Below, one piece after another: positions 27,601 to 37,582 of a stretch of DNA of 64,000 nucleotides. The stretch's first letter is position 1, and the number at the start of each line of letters is the position of its first letter. The notes beneath the pieces are model-generated. The model did not search any database and was not told where the DNA came from. It worked only from the letters and a program-made list of their open reading frames with translations. The DNA comes from Sphingomonas donggukensis (GTDB lineage Bacteria > Pseudomonadota > Alphaproteobacteria > Sphingomonadales > Sphingomonadaceae), in the NCBI RefSeq assembly GCF_023674425.1, contig NZ_CP098401.1, forward strand, positions 2,525,501 through 2,589,500, written 5' to 3'. The position numbers were made by a program, and so were the translations under genes.

Positions 27601-27729
27601 GATTACAACGAGTTTGGCGAGAACGCGGACGGCACGCTCAACACGCGCTATGCACAGCCGCTCAGCTACCAGCCGCCGCGCTTCGTCCGGTTCACGCTGG
27701 GTCTGCGTTTCGGTGAAGCCGCGCGCTAA
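24625..27729 (+). CDS. Oar-like TonB-dependent receptor
   Basis: A 1034-residue outer-membrane receptor. Order: signal peptide ending TPASAQ (about residue 38), a carboxypeptidase regulatory-like domain (GALVGTALDANGAPLVGASV, about 43-125), a likely TonB box (DEIVVVGS), a plug domain (about 150-265, with ALGGFTTATTKSGSN) and a large beta barrel ending RFVRFTLGLRF plus five residues. The fused regulatory domain and size recall Oar-type receptors. GTG 24625 with GAGGGAAG before it is preferred over the open frame reaching 24412. Codon use is shifted toward GGT, CGT and GAAC-type codons, suggesting high expression. The ligand is unknown; a sulfotransferase gene follows. Confidence 0.93.
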   Translation: MTSNSIFKRKALRGGAALQALALLGAGLTTGAVLATPASAQDFNTGALVGTALDANGAPLVGASVTVRSTAQGFTRTVSTNDNGSFRVQALPPGSYNVTVATASGEEVVNQTVAVNPAQNTAYTFRASAAPASTASADGDEIVVVGSVERVNDFASNTGGLTIGDVSELLNTTPIARNQTALILLSPGASQGDTAFGNLASIGGATVAENAYYVNGLNVTNFRNFLGSNNPPIEFYQSLDVKLFGIPAEFGRALGGFTTATTKSGSNSFKAGALVTFAPDALRDDSPDTYAAYNRNDYSQAIETNFYVSGPIIKDRLFFYALYNPNYSKVQDSSISTSQRLTTTQNSPFFGGKLDFIIADGHRLEGTYFRNARTAITQYDDFAASVNPNGNSITPVGSLAIGAPQGSLIQKAGGDNFVGTYTGQFTPWLTLSAAYGESHDDQAAASSPLISLVQSTRTGITTTARGFSTANSTDTDVRKFYRADADVYVNLLGTHHFRAGYEREDLSSTTDTRYAGNYAYLLTAGYVRRRLYQNVGTWKSQNESFYIQDSWSLLNERLNLQLGVRNDRFSNDALNGDTYFKSGDQWGPRLGASFDVFGDKRTTIRGSWSRYFFPVATNTNIRLGGAELYYEQRFAYPAGVSSANFDSKGLVNGLQFDANGNIVGLTTPVAGSTNRCPSVGPDANALTCRTIFSDGIQGPTDTLVSASLQPSYTDEWTIGAQQRLGDWDFNVTYINRRLGRTLDDVAIDAAVLKYCTANGIAGCASTFSGFHQYVLANPGSDITVRLDGDCAADARQCQVVTLKAADLGYPKATRNYDTVQFQFNRPYKNGWGVGGSYAYTRLRGNYEGAVKSDNGQTDAGLTQDFDQPGLLDGAYGDNPNQRKHSFKLYGTYQLFNSFRVGANMLFESPRSFSCYGVHPTDAFAAAYANASYYCKQPQFSKTGASVLVPRGSAFKSDWRKQIDVAVQYDIAQFPGSFIGVDVFNVFNFKSKLDYNEFGENADGTLNTRYAQPLSYQPPRFVRFTLGLRFGEAAR

Positions 27730-27762
27730 GTCGATTTCGACAGAAACGCGTTTGACACTTCT

Positions 27763-27794
27763 GGGGGTGGTGCCGGTCGGCACCGCCCCCTTTT
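27763..27794 (+). terminator. Rho-independent terminator after the TonB-dependent receptor
   Basis: GGGGGTGGTGCC (27763-27774) pairs with GGCACCGCCCCC (27779-27790) over a GGTC loop, with one G-U pair, and is followed by TTTT. It lies 33 bases after the receptor stop and 46 bases before the sulfotransferase start. It would strongly reduce readthrough into the sulfotransferase gene. Confidence 0.85.
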
Positions 27795-27840
27795 CTTGCC
27801 TGCAACGGTGCGCCTTGGCGGCGATGTGAAAGGCCGATTG

Positions 27841-29295
27841 ATGCCCGATGTTCCGACACTGATCGCCCAGCTGAAGGCGGCCCTCGAACGCCAGGACCGG
27901 GCCGCCATAAATACCGCATGTCGCGGTCTCGTCGCCGCGCGCGCACCGCTTCGCGGCCAGTGGCGCTCGATCATTTTCGTCCTGCTGCGCAACGGCGAGC
28001 TCACGCTCGCCAGGGCCGCAGCCGATATTCTGGCAGCCGAAACCGGCAACAGCGCGCTCGGACGCTTCGAGCAGGCGGCAACCTACGCACGGACCGGTTT
28101 GTTGGCCGAAGCGCAGGCGATCATGGCGAGCCTGCCCGATGATGTCCCCGATCCGGTCGGCAACGCCTATATTTCCGGGACGCTTGCGACCAATCTCGGC
28201 CAGTTCGACGCCGCCAAGCGACACCTTCGCCGCGCCGTCGCGACGTCTCCGGGTTCGGGCCAGGCCTGGCTGTCTCTGGCCATGGCTGGCAGGGTCGAGG
28301 ACGCGGATCGCACCGCGATGCTCGAGGCGAGGCACGCGATGGCCGGAGCAGCGCCGATCGAGCGCGGCGCCTATCACTATGCGGTCGGCAAGGCCCTCGA
28401 TGAGGTCGGCGACCACGATGCGGCATTCGCGGCGTTTTTCGAAGGTGCGGCTGCGGTGCGTGCGACGCGCCCCCCTGCAGAGGCCACGGAACGGGCGGCA
28501 ACCGCCGCGGCCATCGACGGCTGGACTGGAGAGAGCCTGGATGCCCTGGCTACGCCTGGGACTCGCAGCGTCCGCCCGATCATCGTTTCGGGACTGCCGC
28601 GTTCGGGTACCACGCTGGTAGAGCAGATCCTCGTCAGTCACAGCGCGGTGCAGGGCGGCGAGGAACTGGGCCGGCTTGCCGTGTTGGGGCGGGAGATCGG
28701 GGGTGTCGGGTATGATGCCGTCCGCCAGGCGCTGGCACGCGGTCAGGGTGATGCGCTCGTTGCGCTCTACGATCACCTTATCGACGAACGCTTTCCCGGT
28801 TCCGGCCGGATCGTCGACAAGACGTTGCAGATCAGCCGCTTCATGGGGCTGGTCGCGACGTTGCTTCCCGATGTCCCGGTGGTCTGGCTACGCCGAGATC
28901 CGCTCGACACGGCGTGGTCGATCTTTCGCACATATTTCATCGAGGATCTCGCCTGGACGTTCGATCTCGCCGCGATCGGGCGACAGATGGCCGACGAAGA
29001 CCGACTGTTCGCGCACTGGATGCAATTGCGCCCCGAACAGATTCTACCCGTGCACTATGCCGACCTCGTCTCGGACCCGGACACCGAGGTCCGCCGCATC
29101 GTCGCGCACTGCGGACTCGATCTGGAGCCGCAGCAGCTGCGCCCGCACGAAAGCGCGCGTGCCGTCACGACGGCCAGCGTTGCGCAGGTTCGCCAGCCGA
29201 TCAGCCGCGATGCCATCGGTGCCGCCGAGCCCTACCGCGCCCATCTCCAGCCCTTCATCGACGCCTATCGCGCGGCGGGCGGGACGATCGACTGA
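27841..29295 (+). CDS. TPR-containing sulfotransferase family protein
   Basis: A 484-residue protein with an N-terminal alpha-helical TPR-like region (about residues 1-200, repeated Leu/Ala helices such as FDAAKRHLRRAVATSPGSGQ) and a C-terminal PAPS-dependent sulfotransferase domain. The 5'-phosphosulfate loop is GLPRSGTTLVEQIL at about 250-263 and the 3'-phosphate motif is VVWLRRDPLDTAWSIFRTYF near 346. No signal peptide is seen, so it should act in the cytoplasm. The start at 27841 follows AAAGG. The acceptor is unknown. It directly follows a receptor gene and ends 3 bases from the convergent clpB stop. Confidence 0.9.
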   Translation: MPDVPTLIAQLKAALERQDRAAINTACRGLVAARAPLRGQWRSIIFVLLRNGELTLARAAADILAAETGNSALGRFEQAATYARTGLLAEAQAIMASLPDDVPDPVGNAYISGTLATNLGQFDAAKRHLRRAVATSPGSGQAWLSLAMAGRVEDADRTAMLEARHAMAGAAPIERGAYHYAVGKALDEVGDHDAAFAAFFEGAAAVRATRPPAEATERAATAAAIDGWTGESLDALATPGTRSVRPIIVSGLPRSGTTLVEQILVSHSAVQGGEELGRLAVLGREIGGVGYDAVRQALARGQGDALVALYDHLIDERFPGSGRIVDKTLQISRFMGLVATLLPDVPVVWLRRDPLDTAWSIFRTYFIEDLAWTFDLAAIGRQMADEDRLFAHWMQLRPEQILPVHYADLVSDPDTEVRRIVAHCGLDLEPQQLRPHESARAVTTASVAQVRQPISRDAIGAAEPYRAHLQPFIDAYRAAGGTID

Positions 29296-29298
29296 GGG

Positions 29299-31878
<2,580 letters not shown>

Positions 31879-31906
31879 GGGGCCATCCTGTGCGTGTCAC
31901 CGGCGA

Positions 31907-31934
31907 AGATGGTGTTGCTTTTGGGCAACACAAG
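31907..31934 (-). promoter_or_regulatory. candidate sigma-32 promoter of clpB with an internal inverted repeat
   Basis: On the minus strand CTTGTGT (31934-31928), a 13-base spacer and CACCATCT (31914-31907) match the heat-shock consensus CTTGAAA-N13/14-CCCCATNT. The start codon lies about 28 bases downstream. The spacer region holds an inverted repeat, GTGTTGC (31912-31918) and GCAACAC (31925-31931), which may be an operator or the stop signal of the upstream M28 gene. Confidence 0.6.
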
Positions 31935-31938
31935 GGGC

Positions 31939-33570
31939 TCACTTGGGCCGCACGGCTTTCGGCTGGTCCTTGGCGAACTGCTCGCCGAACGGGCTGCCGA
32001 CGTACCAGCGCGGGCGTTCGGGCGCGTCGGCCAGATCGCGCGCGACCTCGTAGTTCACGGTCGCGAACTTCGCCGCGGACACCCAGTCGAACGGCAGCGA
32101 GGGCTGATCGGCGGGGGTGTGGTAGGTCTTGCCCAGGAACTCCTTGAAGATGCGCGCGCCGTCGTTCTTCGATCCGGTCGCGAGCATGACCGACGGCACG
32201 CCCTGCTTCACGAAGCTGTAGTGGTCCGACCGCACGAAGACGTTTTCCTCGGGCATGAAATCGGGCGACAGCGCGATGCCGGTCCTGGCCGCCGCGCGCG
32301 CGACCGCTTCGCCGACGGTCGAATGCTCGGCGCCGAACGCGACCACGTCGTCCAGCTTGTAGAGCAGCACCGGCATGTCGAGGTTGACGTCGGCGACGAC
32401 GCTGGCGCCGCGCGGCACCGCGGGATGGCGCGCGAGATAGTCGGAGCCGAGCAGGCCGTCCTCCTCCGACGTCAGCGCGACGAACATCACGCTGCGCCTG
32501 GGCGCCTGTCCACTGGCGACGAAGGCGCGCGCCGCCTCCAGCATGGTCGCAACGCCGGCGGCATTGTCCATCGCGCCGTTGAAGACCTTGTCCTCGCCCT
32601 TGGCCGCCGGGTTGACGCCATTGTGGTCGAGGTGCGCGGTCAGCAGGACATATTCGTCGCGCAGTTTCGGGTCGCTGCCCGGCAACACGCCGACGACGTT
32701 GGGGCTGCGCGATTTTTCGACCAGGCTCGACTGGGCGAGTTCCAGCGCCGGGACCAGCGCGAAGCCGCGCGGGCGCGCGTTCTTCTTTGCAGCGGCGGCG
32801 AAGACCTTGGCCGGGGTCGTCCCGCTGCCGGCGAACAGCGCGTCGGCGGCGGGGCCGTGGACATAGGCGCTGGCCTTGATCCCCGGCGCGGGCAGGCGGA
32901 CGGTCCCATCGGGCTCGACCACGCGCTGGCGGGCGGCGCCGACTGAGGCACGCGCGCGCTCCCAAGGGAATTGCTTCAGCATCGTCGGCGTCGGCAGCGT
33001 CAGGATGCCGATCGCGCCGCGGCGCTCGGCCATCTTGGCCTTCTCCGCCGACAGGCTGGCGCCGATTTCGCTCGGTGTGCCGGTCGGGACGCCCGGCAGC
33101 ACGACGACGAACTTGCCGCGCACGTCGAGCCCGCGATAATCGTCGAAGCCTTGTGCCGCCGCGTCGATGCCGTAGCCGACGAAGACCGCGTCCGCGCTCA
33201 GCCGCTGGTCCTGGAAGCGCCCGTCGGGCAGGATCGCAACGTCGCCGCCATTGTCGAACCGGCGCCCGCCGATGGTGAGTGCGGCGGGTTTGGTGGGATC
33301 GAGCCGCGCCTTCTGGAAGGCGATCGACTGATACCAGCCGCCGGCGTCGCCGCCCGGTTTCAGCCCGAAGCCGTCGAAGCGGCTGGCGACATATTTCGCC
33401 GCGATGTCATAGCCGCGGGTTCCCGCATCGCGCCCCTCCAGCAGGTCGTCGGCCAGGAAAGCGACATGGGCGCGCATTTCCTCGGGGCGGATGACCGGGG
33501 CGGGCGCTGCGGTCTGGGCGGCGGCGGGTACTGCGGTGGCGGCAAGCAGGATGGTGGCGATACGGCGCAT
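31939..33570 (-). CDS. exported M28 family zinc aminopeptidase
   Basis: A 543-residue secreted peptidase with signal peptide MRRIATILLAATAVPAAAQ. An inserted PA-type domain (about 115-270) splits the protein, and the M28 domain carries the two-zinc ligands: His in TAHLDHNGVN, Asp in GAMDNAAGVA, catalytic Glu-Glu in LTSEEDGLLGS, Asp in DVNLDMP and His in TYHTPADQP. It probably trims peptides in the periplasm. It is divergent from an M16 peptidase, and the two may work on related peptide substrates. A 60-base gap with the clpB promoter follows it. Confidence 0.94.
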   Translation of the reverse strand: MRRIATILLAATAVPAAAQTAAPAPVIRPEEMRAHVAFLADDLLEGRDAGTRGYDIAAKYVASRFDGFGLKPGGDAGGWYQSIAFQKARLDPTKPAALTIGGRRFDNGGDVAILPDGRFQDQRLSADAVFVGYGIDAAAQGFDDYRGLDVRGKFVVVLPGVPTGTPSEIGASLSAEKAKMAERRGAIGILTLPTPTMLKQFPWERARASVGAARQRVVEPDGTVRLPAPGIKASAYVHGPAADALFAGSGTTPAKVFAAAAKKNARPRGFALVPALELAQSSLVEKSRSPNVVGVLPGSDPKLRDEYVLLTAHLDHNGVNPAAKGEDKVFNGAMDNAAGVATMLEAARAFVASGQAPRRSVMFVALTSEEDGLLGSDYLARHPAVPRGASVVADVNLDMPVLLYKLDDVVAFGAEHSTVGEAVARAAARTGIALSPDFMPEENVFVRSDHYSFVKQGVPSVMLATGSKNDGARIFKEFLGKTYHTPADQPSLPFDWVSAAKFATVNYEVARDLADAPERPRWYVGSPFGEQFAKDQPKAVRPK

Positions 33571-33719
33571 GGAAACTCTCCCCTTTTGCGAAGGGTTTCG
33601 GTGAAAGACCTGCCGGGCGCAAGCCGGCGGATGCGAACTGCATCGCCCGTGCTTGCGCGGGAGCGGAGCTGCTGTGTACGCTGGTCCCCATCCTCCTCTC
33701 GCGATGGAACCTGACCCCC

Positions 33720-36614
33720 ATGATCCGCACTCTCGGCCTCGCCACCGCCACGTCGATGCTCGCGCTCGCTGCGCCCGCCCATGCGCAGGCGCCCGCGTCC
33801 GGCCCGTCGCTCCAGAGCCTCGTCGCGCAGGTCAACATCCCGTACGAGACGTTCACGCTGCCCAATGGCCTGCGCGTCATCGTCCACACCGACCGCAAGG
33901 CGCCGGTGGTGGCCGCGTCGATCTGGTATCACATCGGATCGAAGAACGAGCCGAGGGGCAAGACGGGCTTCGCGCATCTGTTCGAACACATGATGTTCTA
34001 CGGGTCGGAAAATGCACCGGGCGCGTTCTTCGGGCGGCTGGAGGAAATCGGCGCGACCGACTGGAACGGCACGACCTGGTTCGATCGCACCAACTATTTC
34101 CAGACCGTGCCCACCGGCGCGCTCGACCGGATCCTGTTCCTCGAAAGCGACCGCATGGGGCATCTGCTCGGCGCGGTGACGCAGGAAAAGCTCGATAACC
34201 AGCGCGGCGTCGTCCAGAACGAGAAGCGCATGGGCGAGAACGAGCCGGGCGGCCTGGTCGAATATGCCGAGCTCGCCGCGCTGCTGCCCGAGGGGCATCC
34301 GTATCGCCACTCGACGATCGGATCGATGGCCGACCTCAACTCGGCGAGCCTCGAGGACGTCAAGAACTGGTTCCGCGAGCATTACGGCCCGAACAATGCG
34401 GTGCTGGTGCTGGCCGGCGACATCGACCTCGCGACCGCCAAGACCAAGGTCACGAAATTCTTCGGCGACATCCCCAAGGGTCCGGTGACGACGCGCCCCG
34501 CCGTGCCGATCCCGACGCTCGCCGCCCCGGTCGAGAAGGTGATGAAGGATCGCGTCGCCCAGACCCGCCTGTCGCGCGAATGGACCGCGCCGGGTGCGGT
34601 CGACCAGGAAAGCAACACGCTCGACCTCGCGCTCGACATCATCGGTGGGCTGGGCAGCTCGCGGCTGTACGACGCGCTGGTCCGCAAGGAAGCGGTCGCG
34701 GTCGGCGTCAGCGCGAACCTGCAACAGCAGGAGAATCTGTCGTTCGTCGAGATCAACGCGCGGGTGAAGCCGGGCGTGGACGCCGCGCTGGTCGGCAAGC
34801 GAATGGACGAGATCATCGCCCAGTTCCTGAAGGACGGGCCGACCGCGGACGAAGTGCGCCGCGCGGCGACGACGGCGCTGGCCGCGCGCGTGAAGGGGCT
34901 GGAACAGGTCGGCGGCTTCGGCGGCAAGGCGGTCGCGCTGGCCGAAGGCGCGGTCTATTCGAACGACCCGGCCGAATATAAGCGCGACCTGCAGACCATC
35001 GCGTCGGCGACGCCCGCCAGCGTGCTCGCGGTCGCGCGCAAGTGGCTCGGGCGCCCGGTGTTCAAGCTGACGCTGGAGCCGGGCGAGCGCTCCGCCGCCG
35101 ATCAGGCGCTGGCCGGCAACGACACCGCGGCGGTCGAGGCGAAGGCGGTGACCGCGCCGGCATCGACCACGCCGCCCGCCACCGCCACGCGCCAGCAGCC
35201 CGCGGTCGGCCAGGTCGCCGACCTGCAGTTTCCCGCGATCGAGCGCACCACGCTGTCGAACGGGATGAAGGTGGTGTTCGCCAAGCGGACGACGGTGCCG
35301 GTGGTGCGCGTCGCGGTCGGCTTCGACGCGGGCAACGCCGCCGACGACCATGCCAAGCTCGGCACCCACGCGCTGATGGTGTCGATGTTGGATGAGGGCA
35401 CGACGACGCGCAGCTCCGCGCAGATCGCCGAGGACGAGGAGCGGCTGGGCGCGACGATCCAGGCGTCGGGCGGGATGGACAATACTGCGGTCAGCCTGTC
35501 GGCGCTCAAATCGAACCTCGCGCCGTCGCTCGACCTGTTCGCCGACATCGTCCGCAATCCCGCCTTCGCGCCCGCCGAGGTCGAGCGGCTGCGCGCGACG
35601 CAGATGGCGCGGATCGCTGCGGAAATGACGCAGCCGCAATCGATCGCGCTCAGGATGCTGCCGCCGATGATCTACGGCAGCCAGCATCCCTACGGCATTC
35701 CCTTCACCGGATCGGGCACGCCGCAGGGGACGAAGGCGGTGACCCGCGACGACCTCGTCGCTTTCCACGCCAAGTGGATCCGCCCCGACAACGGCACGAT
35801 CTTCGTCGTCGGCGACACGTCGCTCGCCGAGATGAAGCCGCTGCTCGAAAGCCGCTTCGGCACCTGGAAGGCCGCCGCCAGCCCCAAGGGCGTGAAGGCG
35901 TTCGCCGCGCCGACCGCGGTGACGGGTGAGAAGATCGTCCTGATCGACAAGCCGCAGAGCCCGCAGTCGATGATTATCGGCGGCGAAGTGCTGCCGGTGA
36001 AGGGCAGCGACGATCCGCTGGCGCTCACCACCGCCAACGACGTCATCGGCGGATCGGCGACCTCGCGCCTGATCAGCAACCTGCGCGAGACCAAGGGCTG
36101 GGCCTATTACGCCGGCACTTCGGTGCAGACGGTGAAGGATCGCATGCCCTTCATGGTCATCGCGCCGGTCCAGACCGACAAGACCGGCCCGGCGATCGCC
36201 GAGGCGCGCAAGGACCTGACCAGCTGGCTCGGCACCAGCGGCACCACGCAGGACGAGGCGGGCCGCGCGATCCGCAGTTCGGTGCTGTCGCTGCCGGGCA
36301 GTTTCGAGACGGGCAGCGACCTGATGGGCGCGCTGATGCGGATCGAACAGTTCGGGCGCCCGGACGATTATTACGTGAAGCTGCCCGCCCGCTACCGCGC
36401 GATGACGCCTGCGACGATGGATGCCGCCGCGCGCGCCGCGATCAATCCGAAGGTGCTGACGTGGATCGTCGTCGGCGACGCGGCGAAGGTGAAGCCGCAG
36501 CTTGACACGCTGGGCATCCCTGTCGAGGTGGTCGGCGCAGCCCCGGCGACCCCTGCGACCCCCGCAGCGGCCCCGGTGGCAACCACGCCCGCCACGGCGC
36601 CGGCGCGGAAGTAG
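33720..36614 (+). CDS. exported M16 family zinc metallopeptidase (double domain)
   Basis: A 964-residue insulinase/pitrilysin-type peptidase with signal peptide MIRTLGLATATSMLALAAPAHAQ. The N-terminal half holds the inverted zinc motif HLFEH (about residue 89) with the downstream Glu in QRGVVQNEKR. The C-terminal half (after about 495, SNGMKVVFAKRTTVPVVRV) is a second M16 unit without HxxEH, as is usual. A Pro/Ala/Thr-rich tail (ATPATPAAAPVATTPATAP) ends the protein. It should degrade peptides in the periplasm. A 99-residue protein gene follows after 12 bases. Confidence 0.94.
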   Translation: MIRTLGLATATSMLALAAPAHAQAPASGPSLQSLVAQVNIPYETFTLPNGLRVIVHTDRKAPVVAASIWYHIGSKNEPRGKTGFAHLFEHMMFYGSENAPGAFFGRLEEIGATDWNGTTWFDRTNYFQTVPTGALDRILFLESDRMGHLLGAVTQEKLDNQRGVVQNEKRMGENEPGGLVEYAELAALLPEGHPYRHSTIGSMADLNSASLEDVKNWFREHYGPNNAVLVLAGDIDLATAKTKVTKFFGDIPKGPVTTRPAVPIPTLAAPVEKVMKDRVAQTRLSREWTAPGAVDQESNTLDLALDIIGGLGSSRLYDALVRKEAVAVGVSANLQQQENLSFVEINARVKPGVDAALVGKRMDEIIAQFLKDGPTADEVRRAATTALAARVKGLEQVGGFGGKAVALAEGAVYSNDPAEYKRDLQTIASATPASVLAVARKWLGRPVFKLTLEPGERSAADQALAGNDTAAVEAKAVTAPASTTPPATATRQQPAVGQVADLQFPAIERTTLSNGMKVVFAKRTTVPVVRVAVGFDAGNAADDHAKLGTHALMVSMLDEGTTTRSSAQIAEDEERLGATIQASGGMDNTAVSLSALKSNLAPSLDLFADIVRNPAFAPAEVERLRATQMARIAAEMTQPQSIALRMLPPMIYGSQHPYGIPFTGSGTPQGTKAVTRDDLVAFHAKWIRPDNGTIFVVGDTSLAEMKPLLESRFGTWKAAASPKGVKAFAAPTAVTGEKIVLIDKPQSPQSMIIGGEVLPVKGSDDPLALTTANDVIGGSATSRLISNLRETKGWAYYAGTSVQTVKDRMPFMVIAPVQTDKTGPAIAEARKDLTSWLGTSGTTQDEAGRAIRSSVLSLPGSFETGSDLMGALMRIEQFGRPDDYYVKLPARYRAMTPATMDAAARAAINPKVLTWIVVGDAAKVKPQLDTLGIPVEVVGAAPATPATPAAAPVATTPATAPARK

Positions 36615-36626
36615 GAGAGACGCGAC

Positions 36627-36926
36627 ATGGCAAATATCGACGGCACCTGGGACACCGTGACGCGCTCGCCGATGGGCGACCAGAAGGCGACGCTGACGAT
36701 CGCGAGCAGCGGCGACACCTTCGCCGGCCAGTATTCGGGCGCGATGGGCACGACCGAGATCAAGAACGGCAAGGTCGATGGCGACAAGCTGACCTGGAGC
36801 CTCGACATCACCGTGCCGATGCCGATGACCCTGACCGCCGAAGCGACGGTGAACGGCGACGCCCTCGACGGCCAGGTGACCGCGGGTGCCTTCGGCAGCT
36901 TCCCGATGACGGGGACGCGGGCCTGA
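36627..36926 (+). CDS. small beta-rich protein of unknown function
   Basis: A 99-residue protein with no signal peptide. Alternating hydrophobic and polar residues and repeated Gly-Asp turns (GTWDTV, GQYSGAMG, GKVDGDKLTWSLDI, GDALDGQV) predict an antiparallel beta barrel or sandwich, in a pattern reminiscent of small lipocalin-like folds. GGAGAG precedes the ATG. It is 12 bases after the M16 gene and before a strong terminator, so it is the last gene of that transcript. I do not recognise a family with a known function. Confidence 0.78.
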   Translation: MANIDGTWDTVTRSPMGDQKATLTIASSGDTFAGQYSGAMGTTEIKNGKVDGDKLTWSLDITVPMPMTLTAEATVNGDALDGQVTAGAFGSFPMTGTRA

Positions 36927-36950
36927 GTTTCCGGCTGTAATGAATCGCGA

Positions 36951-36981
36951 AAGGGCGCGTCCGAGAGGGCGCGTCCTTTTT
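36951..36981 (+). terminator. Rho-independent terminator with a GAGA tetraloop
   Basis: The segment GGGCGCGTCC occurs twice (36953-36962 and 36967-36976), separated by GAGA. The two copies pair with each other in RNA through eight Watson-Crick and two G-U pairs, capped by a GNRA tetraloop and followed by TTTTT. It thus looks like a direct repeat in DNA but is a hairpin in RNA. It ends the M16 transcript. Confidence 0.85.
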
Positions 36982-37083
36982 CAATAGGGATGCTTACGGC
37001 GATGGCGGCTAATGCCCCACTAGGTAAACTTCCATCTTTGGCGGGACAATTGACCTAAAGGGGGGGGCACATTAAGGTGTGAT

Positions 37084-37542
37084 ATGTTTCGCACGCTGCT
37101 CACCGTGGTTTCTATAGGCCTTTCCTCATCAGCGGTAGCAAGCGAGATCGCGGTGAAATGTAAGGGTGAGAGCACCACCTTTAATGCTTCACCGAGAAGT
37201 GAGCCATCGGTAAAGTCCGAACTAGCTCCAGACCAAATTTTCATCATCGACGATGATAAGAAGCGCGTTTGGAGATGGCTCGCGCCGCTGAGCAAGCGCG
37301 ATCAGATGTGCGATGACGCAAGCTGCATTGCGACGTTCACTGACACTACAGTTGACCTTTTCTGGCAGCCAAAAAGCGACGTCTTGCAATGGCAATGGAG
37401 CCTGAAGCTTGACCGCTTAACAGGCCACGGAGTGTGGTATTTTCAGTCCAGTCGGCCAAATGAATTGCGGCACGTCAGGGTAGATATGATGTGCGCACCT
37501 ACTGACTTGCCCGTGCCATCTAAACCTGCGCGAGCCTTCTAG
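37084..37542 (+). CDS. secreted orphan protein in a lower-GC patch
   Basis: A 152-residue protein with a signal peptide (MFRTLLTVVSIGLSSSAVAS) and a mature part with four cysteines (in KCKGE, QMCDDASC and MMCAPT) that could form two disulfides in the periplasm. Beta-prone Trp-rich stretches (KKRVWRWLAPL, VLQWQWSLKLDRL) follow. AAGGTG precedes the ATG. The 60-base blocks starting at 37141 and 37381 have 30 and 33 G+C, clearly lower than flanking genes, so it may be a recent acquisition. I recognise no family. It is flanked by the M16 terminator and convergent purK. Confidence 0.75.
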   Translation: MFRTLLTVVSIGLSSSAVASEIAVKCKGESTTFNASPRSEPSVKSELAPDQIFIIDDDKKRVWRWLAPLSKRDQMCDDASCIATFTDTTVDLFWQPKSDVLQWQWSLKLDRLTGHGVWYFQSSRPNELRHVRVDMMCAPTDLPVPSKPARAF

Positions 37543-37582
37543 ACTGGACGGATGGCTATCCACCCAACTCCAGACGAAACCC

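Noticed and set aside
24562..28776. A very long open frame on the minus strand opposite the TonB-dependent receptor and sulfotransferase (about 1400 codons).
   Set aside because: Its translation is an unbroken Arg/Val/Asp/Leu-rich mixture without domains, the usual antisense shadow of GC-rich genes, and it crosses two well-supported plus-strand genes.
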